5,346 nt of DNA from an uncultured Dorea sp. GTDB taxonomy: Bacteria; Bacillota; Clostridia; Lachnospirales; Lachnospiraceae. The DNA is taken from contig CAJTUQ010000105.1 of the NCBI GenBank assembly GCA_910579335.1, forward strand, positions 1 through 5,346, written 5' to 3'. Each line of letters begins with the position of its first letter. The first letter of the stretch is position 1. Shown in pieces: positions 1 to 5,324 of this stretch. The position numbers and the translations under genes are program-made. The notes beneath the pieces are model-generated. The model was not told the DNA's origin. It did no database searches and saw only the letters and a list, made by a program, of their open reading frames with translations.

Positions 1-138
1 CTTCCTTTTCCCGTTCTTTACTGTTTCTAGGTTGACATTCTTCATGTCCGTTCTGAATAATTCTCTCTGAGAATTTTCAGGGATGTTGTCTATTATTTAA
101 TTATCAAGGTCCTTTGTTTCGCCGTCTCTTGCGACAGC
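1..138 (-). other. 5' leader of an rRNA operon (16S gene just outside the window)
   Basis: This is the transcribed leader that would follow promoter P2, running leftwards off the window. It contains no open frame with a ribosome binding site. It folds into several local hairpins on the minus strand: 121-126 with 133-138 (6 bp, one G-U) right at the predicted start of the P2 transcript, 53-65 with 69-80 (12 bp with one bulged base at 58), and 34-38 with 44-48. A segment at 98-112 (GGACCTTGATAATTA on the minus strand) resembles the CTTTGAAAACT-type boxA of Gram-positive rRNA leaders. Together with two strong tandem promoters this matches what precedes 16S rRNA genes in Clostridia. The assignment is inference, since no mature rRNA sequence is in the window; another strongly expressed stable RNA is the alternative. 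Confidence 0.7.
98..112 (-). promoter_or_regulatory. boxA-like antitermination site in the rRNA leader
   Basis: The minus strand reads GGACCTTGATAATTA, similar to the CTTTGAAAACT boxA found in Gram-positive rRNA leaders and spacers, where NusB-S10 binds to prevent premature termination. It sits about 25 bases downstream of the predicted P2 start. The match is partial, so this is a suggestion based on position and resemblance. Confidence 0.35.
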
Positions 139-144
139 TCATAT

Positions 145-173
145 ATGATATCACGTCCGTATTTCTTTGTCAA
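145..173 (-). promoter_or_regulatory. rRNA operon promoter P2
   Basis: On the minus strand the -35 is TTGACA (168-173, full consensus), the spacer is 17 bases, and the -10 is TATCAT (145-150, five of six). A TG one base before the -10 makes an extended -10. The upstream stretch at 174-205 is rich in A-tracts on the minus strand and could act as an UP element. Transcription should start near 138. Confidence 0.8.
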
Positions 174-283
174 TACCTTTTTGATATCTTTTTTTTGTTT
201 TTTCTTCCCGTCCGCATCCGGCGCAGCCTCTTTCCCCGCGCCCCGCTTCCAGGAAGCCTGCTGCGTCCGCCGCAGCGAAATTT

Positions 284-312
284 ATAATATCAGCTTTTAT
301 CCCCCCTGTCAA
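284..312 (-). promoter_or_regulatory. rRNA operon promoter P1
   Basis: On the minus strand the -35 is TTGACA (307-312), the spacer is 17 bases, and the -10 is TATTAT (284-289, five of six) preceded by TGA, an extended -10. It has the same architecture as P2, 139 bases away. The start should be near 277, placing P1 upstream of P2 in a tandem pair typical of rRNA operons. Confidence 0.8.
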
Positions 313-345
313 TACCTTTTTTCCATCTTTTTTCCCATTTTTTTA
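313..345 (-). promoter_or_regulatory. phased A-tracts, likely UP element of P1
   Basis: Directly upstream of the P1 -35 the minus strand has three runs of six or seven A, separated by short G-containing stretches and repeating about every 11 bases, close to one helical turn. Such spacing bends DNA and fits an UP element contacted by the RNA polymerase alpha subunits. The runs are seen directly; the function is inferred. Confidence 0.55.
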
Positions 346-502
346 CATCTTTCTCCCACGCCCTCAGACGGCGCAGCCACTCCCCTCCCACCGCACCTTT
401 ATGGCCCACCATATCTTGTGCGCCTGTCCCTTCTTCCACACAACATGCCGTCATATCCGCTCCGTTCCCAGAGCCTCCTATATGACACGCCTCTGTTTCC
501 TG
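346..502. other. intergenic stretch with no supported gene
   Basis: Between the P1 upstream region and the terminator of tRNA-Ser(GGA) I see no supported gene, RNA or repeat. A minus-strand open frame starts at 454 and runs for 54 codons into P1, but it is not convincing (see rejected items). Confidence 0.6.
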
Positions 503-544
503 ATATAAAAAGAATCCGGAAACGAATCCGGATTCTTTTTATAT
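503..544 (-). terminator. terminator of tRNA-Ser(GGA)
   Basis: A perfect 18-bp inverted repeat (503-520 with 527-544) encloses a 6-base loop. The 3' arm on the minus strand contains a run of five T followed by ATAT, as in a Rho-independent terminator. It begins 9 bases past the tRNA 3' end. Its A-run/T-run symmetry would let it work in both directions. It also insulates the rRNA promoters from upstream transcription. Confidence 0.9.
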
Positions 545-552
545 TCTGTAAG

Positions 553-642
553 CGGAGAAGGAGGGATTTGAACCCTCGCGCCGCTATTAACGACCTACTC
601 CCTTTCCAGGGGAGCCCCTTCGGCCAGCTTGGGTACTTCTCC
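553..642 (-). tRNA. tRNA-Ser (anticodon GGA)
   Basis: The 90-base gene folds as a class II tRNA with a long variable arm. The acceptor stem GGAGAAG (636-642) pairs with CTTCTCC (554-560), and base 553 gives discriminator G. The anticodon arm is CTCCC-CTGGAAA-GGGAG, giving anticodon GGA (605-607), which reads UCC and UCU. The T arm is GAGGG-TTCAAAT-CCCTC. No CCA is encoded: the sequence continues CTTACAG, so the 3' end needs RNase Z trimming and CCA addition. The loop has A36-A37-A38, the usual target context for i6A37 modification. It lies downstream of the CD225-type membrane protein gene and has its own promoter and terminator. Confidence 0.96.
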
Positions 643-662
643 AAGACGTAAGTCCGAATATT

Positions 663-692
663 ATTATATGCATATTGCCCCCGGACTGTCAA
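663..692 (-). promoter_or_regulatory. promoter of tRNA-Ser(GGA)
   Basis: The minus strand has TTGACA (687-692) and TATAAT (663-668), both full consensus, with an 18-base spacer. The predicted start near 656 leaves a leader of only about 13 bases before the tRNA. The -35 lies 8 bases beyond the stop codon of the preceding gene. Confidence 0.9.
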
Positions 693-700
693 GCCTTTTT

Positions 701-1804
701 TCAATTTTCATTCCCTTTTTCATCCCCATAATTTTTCATAGTCATCTGAACTAATTTCAGGGTTTCGGGGTTAAAATACGTCTCAACGCTGGAAAGATAG
801 GATTCCGAATCCGTCCACATATACGTATGAAGACTTTCGCCTTCATATGCTTCCTCCGGTTCACCGTATTTTTCAGCAACTTCCGCCTTCGCAGTTCCCA
901 TCTGGACACCGCCCGGAAATACCACACTCAGCCCTCCCTCTTTCAAATCGTAATCCCCTACCGTAATACTTCCGACCAAACATTCTACCGCCTTCTTTTT
1001 CGTCTTGTCAGGATTAATAAACTCCACCGTCATGGAATTTCCCTTTTCATCCCCAAGATATCCTATTAAATATCCTCTTGCCGCCACTGCATCTTCTTTA
1101 TGCATCCCAAGGCCTTCGTCTATGCCAAGACCCGCCGCCTCTAAATCTTTATATTCACACGGCAGTGCAATCACTTTGCCGTTCACCTGAACAGTATAGG
1201 AATCCCAATTCTTCCCAAGCTTTGATACTCGTTTTGCCGGCTTTACGTCATCCGCAAGACCATCCAGTTCTCCATCCATGCCATCCTCCAAATCCTCAGG
1301 CGGCGTATTCATATCATCGGAATCATCCGCCATCTCATTATACGGCTCCAATACGTCATTCGGTAATCCGATTCCGATTCCATCCGATGAAAAAAAGCTC
1401 ATAGCCGCAAATCCTACGATAAGTCCAAGCACCAACGAAAGCACAAGAAATCTTTCCGCCATCTTTGCAGATACACGCGCTCCTTCGTAATCCCCGTTTC
1501 TCTGCTGGAAATTAATCCTGCTGGAAAACACGATTCCTATAATCCCGAATGGAAGACAGCACAGCAATGTCGCAAGCACAGACAGTACCATATACAACGT
1601 TCCGTTTAAGGGCGCCTGCCCGATATCATTTGCAGTCTGCCCCACACCGCTGTTATGATATTGAAAACTTTCCTTGTCCTGTTCGTCATTTTGTACCGGT
1701 GCTTCCTGCTCCGTCTGCATTTCTGCGCTGTCAACCGCCGCGCCGCATAGCGGGCACATCCTTGCTCCTTCCGGAATTTCCTCTCTGCAGAATTTACATT
1801 TCAT
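701..1804 (-). CDS. zinc-ribbon CD225/dispanin-like membrane protein
   Basis: This 367-residue protein is of unknown function. It starts with a zinc ribbon (C3, C6, C17, C20 in CxxC pairs), then a polar linker, then a segment of about residues 68-138 matching the CD225/dispanin family to which animal IFITM proteins belong. That segment has a hydrophobic stretch with double cysteine C82-C83 before PFG, a basic loop with GDxxGA (104-109), and a second hydrophobic helix (119-138). Residues 149-187 are strongly acidic. The C-terminal part (about 200-360) looks globular, with VNGKVIALPCEY near 207 and a KAEVAEKYGEP stretch near 306; I do not recognise it as a named family. By analogy with IFITM topology the ribbon and basic loop would face the cytoplasm and the C-terminal domain the outside. 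I chose the ATG at 1804 because an AGGAGGGG ribosome binding site (1813-1820) precedes it. An upstream in-frame start at 1825 would destroy that spacing. Confidence 0.88.
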   Translation of the reverse strand: MKCKFCREEIPEGARMCPLCGAAVDSAEMQTEQEAPVQNDEQDKESFQYHNSGVGQTANDIGQAPLNGTLYMVLSVLATLLCCLPFGIIGIVFSSRINFQQRNGDYEGARVSAKMAERFLVLSLVLGLIVGFAAMSFFSSDGIGIGLPNDVLEPYNEMADDSDDMNTPPEDLEDGMDGELDGLADDVKPAKRVSKLGKNWDSYTVQVNGKVIALPCEYKDLEAAGLGIDEGLGMHKEDAVAARGYLIGYLGDEKGNSMTVEFINPDKTKKKAVECLVGSITVGDYDLKEGGLSVVFPGGVQMGTAKAEVAEKYGEPEEAYEGESLHTYMWTDSESYLSSVETYFNPETLKLVQMTMKNYGDEKGNEN

Positions 1805-1912
1805 AATAATAGCCCCTCCTTGCAATATGCGAATCTCTATAATCTGTCTCTTCCGAATCGGATATATTATTAAGCCTTGTCATTAAAAAGAAATGGTATT
1901 TATTATTGTATC

Positions 1913-1941
1913 AGTATATAATATCTCCCTTTGACACACAA
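1913..1941 (-). promoter_or_regulatory. candidate promoter of the CD225-type gene
   Basis: The minus strand reads TTGTGT (1936-1941, three of six), a 17-base spacer and TATACT (1913-1918, five of six). A start near 1906 would give a 5' untranslated region of about 100 bases. AT-rich runs lie just upstream (A6 at 1943-1948 and T6 at 1961-1966 on the plus strand). An extended -10 TGATACAAT a few bases further downstream is an alternative. The -35 is weak, so the gene may be regulated or modestly expressed. Confidence 0.5.
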
Positions 1942-2010
1942 GAAAAAACATTCTTAAGTATTTTTTAACATTACCTTTATAAATACCCGTCACTCTCATC
2001 AGGCAATACA

Positions 2011-2045
2011 AAAAGCGGTGCAGAAAAATAGTTTTTCTGCACCGC
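2011..2045 (-). terminator. terminator of tRNA-Ser(UGA)
   Basis: A perfect 14-bp inverted repeat (2015-2028 with 2032-2045) with a 3-base loop is followed on the minus strand by TTTTTGT. It starts 17 bases after the tRNA 3' end. It would also end any transcript reading through from ispD. Confidence 0.93.
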
Positions 2046-2062
2046 ACCTGAAACTTCGTAAA

Positions 2063-2148
2063 CGGAGAGGGTGGGATTCGAACCCACGCGCCCTTGCGGA
2101 CAAACGGTTTTCAAGACCGCCTCGTTATGACCACTTCGATACCTCTCC
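2063..2148 (-). tRNA. tRNA-Ser (anticodon UGA)
   Basis: The 86-base class II tRNA has acceptor arms GGAGAGG (2142-2148) and CCTCTCC (2064-2070) with discriminator G at 2063. The anticodon arm is GCGGT-CTTGAAA-ACCGT, giving UGA (2111-2113), which reads UCA and other UCN codons. The long variable arm follows, then the T arm GTGGG-TTCGAAT-CCCAC. CCA is not encoded; the DNA continues TTTACG. The loop carries A36-A37-A38, as in i6A37 substrates. Its own promoter lies upstream and a strong terminator downstream. Confidence 0.97.
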
Positions 2149-2191
2149 ATATATATGAAATGCCTCTGCCCTCTGCGCTTTAGCAATATGC

Positions 2192-2220
2192 ATTTTATCA
2201 CACAAAGAAATGCTCGTCAA
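2192..2220 (-). promoter_or_regulatory. promoter of tRNA-Ser(UGA)
   Basis: The minus strand has TTGACG (2215-2220, five of six), a 17-base spacer and TAAAAT (2192-2197, five of six) preceded by TGA as an extended -10. The start should be near 2185, giving a leader of roughly 37 bases. The -35 lies 24 bases after the ispD stop codon, with no terminator between. Confidence 0.82.
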
Positions 2221-2244
2221 TATTTTATTTCCAAATTTTTCAGT

Positions 2245-2985
2245 TCAATAATTTCCCTCATTCCTCTTTAGAAAGCCTTCCGCAATCTCTAAATCCTCAG
2301 GCGTAGTAATTTTAATGTTTTCGTACGATCCTTCAAACAATTTCACCGGCCGCTTCATCATCTGCTCCACTACCATCGCATCGTCCGTTACATCTATAAA
2401 TTGTTCCCGCATAAGTCTGGAATATGCCTCCGTAATCAAAGAAGTTTCAAAAATCTGCGGCGTCTGCACCGTCCAGACATATTTTCTCTTTGGAGTCTGT
2501 ACGGCAAACGCATCATCATCCACAATCTTAACCGTATCTTTGCTCGGCATTCCCGCTACACAGGCGCAGTATTTCGAAACTGTACGAAAGCCTCGCTTTA
2601 AAATCTCATCGTCCACAAACATTCTTGCACCGTCATGGATAAAGACATATCCATCCTCGTCTGCGCCTTCCACCTTGCCGTCCCGAATTGCTTTCAATCC
2701 ACACCAGACCGAATCATACCTTTCAGCCCCGCCCGCAACAACTGCCGCAACCTTTGTAAAATGATATTTCTCCACTATTTCTTCACCTGCAAACCGCTCC
2801 TGCCCGGCGCCGACAACAAGGACAATACTGTCAATCACTTCCGAATCCTGAAAAGCCTTCAATGTATAATAAATAATCGGTTTCCCTCTCAATTCAATAT
2901 ACTGTTTCGAAACGGCAGTCCCCATCCGCTTCCCTTGTCCGGCGGAAAGCACGACCGCCGTACATTTCTTATGCGTCTCATTCAT
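2245..2985 (-). CDS. ispD: 2-C-methyl-D-erythritol 4-phosphate cytidylyltransferase
   Basis: IspD joins CTP and 2-C-methyl-D-erythritol 4-phosphate to form CDP-ME and pyrophosphate, the third step of the MEP route to IPP and DMAPP, in the cytoplasm. The 246-residue protein has a normal family length. The N-terminal nucleotide-binding loop LSAGQGKRMG (13-22) supplies R20, and K27 follows in SKQY. GGAERYDSV lies at 85-93, HDGAR at 117-121 (the next residue is M where proline is common), WTVQTPQIF at 171-179, DVTDDAMVVE at 198-207 and NIKITTPEDL near the C-terminus with K225. The ATG at 2985 is preceded by AGGTGA with 5-base spacing. A GTG at 2994 is possible but sits inside that binding site. 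The start overlaps the tsaD end by 8 bases, suggesting translational coupling. This is the last gene of the operon, and no terminator follows directly. Confidence 0.96.
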   Translation of the reverse strand: MNETHKKCTAVVLSAGQGKRMGTAVSKQYIELRGKPIIYYTLKAFQDSEVIDSIVLVVGAGQERFAGEEIVEKYHFTKVAAVVAGGAERYDSVWCGLKAIRDGKVEGADEDGYVFIHDGARMFVDDEILKRGFRTVSKYCACVAGMPSKDTVKIVDDDAFAVQTPKRKYVWTVQTPQIFETSLITEAYSRLMREQFIDVTDDAMVVEQMMKRPVKLFEGSYENIKITTPEDLEIAEGFLKRNEGNY

Positions 2986-4012
2986 ATCTCTCACCTAATT
3001 TCAGATTCGGCACCGCATTTAAATCCCACCCGCATCTTGTACCTGCCATATATTCATAGTATGCCGCAGCGCCTATCATCGCAGCATTATCCGTGCAATA
3101 GACCAAAGACGGGTAATACAGCTTTACCCCCCGTTCTCTGCATGCATTTTTCATAGCTTCACGCAATGCACTGTTAGAAGCGACCCCACCGGCAATTGCA
3201 AATTTATCCGCCTTATACTCCTCTATAGCATGCATCGCATTGTCCACAAGAACATCGGTTACCGCTTTTTGAAAAGACGCTGCAATATCCGCCTGGCTAT
3301 ACTCCTCCCCTTTCATCTTACATCCGTTGATATAATTGAGTACTGCGGATTTTACACCGCTAAAGCTGAAATCATAGGGCGCATCTTCCACATGTGCCCG
3401 CGGAAATATCACTGCCTCCCGGTTTCCCTCCTTAGACACTTTATCTATTTTAGGCCCGCCCGGATATCCCAGCCCTATGGCTCTCGCCACTTTATCAAAA
3501 GCCTCCCCCGCCGCATCGTCTCTCGTACGTCCGATAATATCAAATTTCCCATAGTCCTTTACACGCACCAAATGCGTGTGTCCGCCGGATACTACCAGCG
3601 AAAGAAAAGGGGGCTCCAAATCCGGATGTTCGATAAAATTCGCCGCAATATGCCCTTCTATATGATGTACGCCGACCAATGGTTTTTTTGCTGCATAAGC
3701 TATCGCTTTTGCCTCCGCCACTCCCACCAGCAGCGCTCCCACCAGCCCCGGACCATATGTGACGCCAATGGCGCTAATATCCGAAAGCGCCGTCCCTGCC
3801 TCCAAAAGCGCCGTCTCAATAACCTGATTAATCTTTTCAATGTGCTTTCTTGATGCAATCTCCGGCACTACCCCGCCGTACAACGCATGGAGCGCTATTT
3901 GGGACGAAATCACATTAGAGAGCACCTCTCTACCGTTTCTCACAACCGCTGCCGCAGTCTCATCACAGGAGCTTTCAATGGCAAGTATTAAAACATCCTT
4001 TTTTTCTTCCAT
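2978..4012 (-). CDS. tsaD: tRNA N6-threonylcarbamoyladenosine transferase TsaD
   Basis: TsaD (Kae1/Qri7 family, formerly Gcp) moves the threonylcarbamoyl group from TC-AMP to A37 of tRNAs reading ANN codons, acting with TsaB and TsaE, neither of which is in this window. The protein is 344 residues, the usual bacterial length. It opens with AIESSCDETAAAVV (11-24). Expected metal ligands are H117 and H121 in HIEGH and D308 in TDNAAM. SGGHTHLV (142-149), DDAAGEAFDKVAR (165-177) and the GGVASN loop (275-280) of the ASKHA fold are intact. I chose the ATG at 4012 because AAGGGG (4019-4024) lies 6 bases upstream. The frame stays open to 4099, inside rnz, but those earlier ATGs lack a binding site and add residues foreign to the family. 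It lies 37 bases after rnz and overlaps ispD by 8 bases. Confidence 0.97.
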   Translation of the reverse strand: MEEKKDVLILAIESSCDETAAAVVRNGREVLSNVISSQIALHALYGGVVPEIASRKHIEKINQVIETALLEAGTALSDISAIGVTYGPGLVGALLVGVAEAKAIAYAAKKPLVGVHHIEGHIAANFIEHPDLEPPFLSLVVSGGHTHLVRVKDYGKFDIIGRTRDDAAGEAFDKVARAIGLGYPGGPKIDKVSKEGNREAVIFPRAHVEDAPYDFSFSGVKSAVLNYINGCKMKGEEYSQADIAASFQKAVTDVLVDNAMHAIEEYKADKFAIAGGVASNSALREAMKNACRERGVKLYYPSLVYCTDNAAMIGAAAYYEYMAGTRCGWDLNAVPNLKLGERYE

Positions 4013-4049
4013 TACTTTCCCCTTCTCTATTGCATTTGCTATCTGCATT

Positions 4050-4961
4050 TTATGAATTTCCGAAAACAAGTTCCGCCGAGCGCTTATCTTTTGCCGCAAC
4101 CGCTCTCGGAAAGATTTGGCGCACCTCGTCCATATATTCTTCCGGATGGTTCAGCGACGGACTGTAATGTGTCAGCCACATTTCTTTTACGTCCGCCTCC
4201 TTTGCAAGCTGCGCCGCCTCGTAAAAAGTCATATGCTTATATTCTCTGGCCTTTTTTTGTTTATCTTTTTCTCCGTACATCCCCTCACACACAAAAAGAT
4301 CTGAACCGGCGGCATTCACCCTGATAGAGTCCGTCGGTCTGGTATCCGTACAGTACGCCACCTTAATCCCCTTTCTGGCCGGCCCAAGCACCATATCCGG
4401 CGTGTAAGTTTTCCCCTCTGCTTCAACCGTCTCGCCTCTCTGGAGAATCCCCCAAAATTTCTGCGGAATATTTGCCGCATTCGCCCGCTCAACGTCAAAC
4501 TTTCCTGCGCGGTCAATTTCAACCGTATATCCATAGCAGATCACATTGTGGTTCACACGAAAAGCTTTCAGACGGTAGCCATTTATCTCAAATGTCTGTT
4601 CAGGCTCTGTTATTTCAATATACTGTATAAAAAACGGAAGCTCCGGCGCTATCACCCGCAACGAATCGACGACTCTTCTAAGACCCTTAGGCCCAATCAG
4701 CGTCAAGGGCTCTGTCCTGTCCGCATTTCCCATTGTAAGAAGCAATCCCGGAAGTCCGCTGATATGGTCGCCGTGATAGTGGGTAAAGCAAATCACGTCA
4801 ATCGGTTTAAAGCTCCATCCCTTTTCCTTGATAGCAATCTGCGTACCTTCACCGCAGTCGATTAAAAGACTGCTTCCATTATACCTAACCATAAATGACG
4901 TAAGCCACCGATACGGCAGCGGCATCATTCCCCCAGTTCCTAACAAACATACATCTAACAT
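4050..4961 (-). CDS. rnz: ribonuclease Z
   Basis: This is the short-form tRNA 3'-endonuclease, a metallo-beta-lactamase-fold enzyme that cuts tRNA precursors just after the discriminator base so that CCA can be added. The length, 303 residues, is typical. The zinc-binding motif is HYHGDH (H61, H63, D65, H66); the remaining ligands are H138 in RVNHNV, D206 in YCTDTRP and H265 in LTHYSPS. HMTFYEAA (243-250) is the family's second histidine motif. The stretch around 155-183, including IPQKFWGILQRGE, fits the flexible arm that grips the tRNA elbow. The ATG at 4961 has AGAGGT 5 bases upstream. The gene is second in the operon, 29 bases after the small zinc-ribbon gene. Both tRNAs in this window lack CCA and are therefore expected substrates. 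Confidence 0.97.
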   Translation of the reverse strand: MLDVCLLGTGGMMPLPYRWLTSFMVRYNGSSLLIDCGEGTQIAIKEKGWSFKPIDVICFTHYHGDHISGLPGLLLTMGNADRTEPLTLIGPKGLRRVVDSLRVIAPELPFFIQYIEITEPEQTFEINGYRLKAFRVNHNVICYGYTVEIDRAGKFDVERANAANIPQKFWGILQRGETVEAEGKTYTPDMVLGPARKGIKVAYCTDTRPTDSIRVNAAGSDLFVCEGMYGEKDKQKKAREYKHMTFYEAAQLAKEADVKEMWLTHYSPSLNHPEEYMDEVRQIFPRAVAAKDKRSAELVFGNS

Positions 4962-4990
4962 TTTTTACCTCTTTACTGCAGTCAAAACAA

Positions 4991-5230
4991 CTACTCTTCT
5001 GTTTCCACCGGAACAAGAAAGCTTCCCACCAGCTCATCGTAACACTGCTCGCAAAGCTCAAAACGGTCTCTCCGGTTATCCTTCTTTGAAAAATATCCCC
5101 ACCGTTTCTCCACTTCCAGCATATCCTCTGACGGAACCCCTCCTGTAACCTGAATTTCCTTTCCGCATTTGTTACAGACAATTTTGCTGATTTCCTGAAT
5201 TTCCTTTGTATTTCTTCTATACTGGCGCAT
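4991..5230 (-). CDS. small zinc-ribbon protein, function unknown
   Basis: This 79-residue cytoplasmic protein has no signal peptide or membrane helix. Two CxxC pairs (C19-C22 in VCNKCGKEI and C60-C63 in LCEQCYDEL) should bind one zinc. Between them lie GGVPSEDMLEVEKRWGYFS and a charged DNRRDRFE stretch. The basic N-terminus (MRQYRRNTKE) could contact nucleic acid or be disordered. I recall similar short proteins from Lachnospiraceae but know no function. The ATG at 5230 has a strong AGGAGG (5237-5242) 6 bases upstream; an in-frame ATG at 5248 lies before that site and is unlikely. It is the first gene after the operon promoter, 29 bases ahead of rnz, so a role near tRNA processing is possible but unproven. 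Confidence 0.85.
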   Translation of the reverse strand: MRQYRRNTKEIQEISKIVCNKCGKEIQVTGGVPSEDMLEVEKRWGYFSKKDNRRDRFELCEQCYDELVGSFLVPVETEE

Positions 5231-5295
5231 ACAATTCCTCCTGTGCATATTCCATATATACTGAAATATATCGTTTTCTTTACTGTTACGCCTAC

Positions 5296-5324
5296 ATTAT
5301 ATAAAACCGCCGTTCTGTTTCCAA
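5296..5324 (-). promoter_or_regulatory. promoter of the zinc-ribbon-rnz-tsaD-ispD operon
   Basis: The minus strand has TTGGAA (5319-5324, four of six), a 17-base spacer and a full-consensus TATAAT (5296-5301). The start near 5289 leaves a 5' untranslated region of about 59 bases. No other promoter of similar quality is seen in the short gaps within the operon. Confidence 0.75.

Noticed and set aside
290..454. A minus-strand 54-codon open frame starting at ATG 454, with a weak GGAG 5 bases upstream
   Set aside because: It runs through the P1 promoter and its A-tracts, which generate the lysine-rich C-terminus. The composition is odd and there is no recognisable motif. The good GGAGG nearby is 19 bases from the ATG.
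145..651. A plus-strand 168-codon open frame
   Set aside because: It crosses the rRNA promoters, a terminator and a tRNA in antisense, has no ribosome binding site, and encodes a low-complexity Phe/Pro/Ser-rich product.
399..704. A minus-strand 101-codon open frame beginning at 704
   Set aside because: It reads straight through the tRNA-Ser(GGA) gene and its terminator and overlaps the tRNA promoter.
1853..1861. The short palindrome CCGAATCGG in the 5' untranslated region of the CD225-type gene
   Set aside because: At 9 bases with weak flanking symmetry it is too short to support as an operator or riboswitch element.
2221..2244. A possible terminator directly after ispD
   Set aside because: The stretch is AT-rich but forms no stable hairpin; the first convincing terminator is at 2011-2045.
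2315..3853. Several long plus-strand open frames, including 2315-2764, 2635-3156 and 3230-3853
   Set aside because: They are antisense to clearly identified ispD and tsaD, lack ribosome binding sites and show no protein family features.
4013..4099. A longer TsaD start, at ATG 4048 or further up to 4099
   Set aside because: These starts lack a ribosome binding site, lie at or within the end of rnz, and add residues not found at the TsaD N-terminus. The ATG at 4012 has AAGGGG at the right distance.
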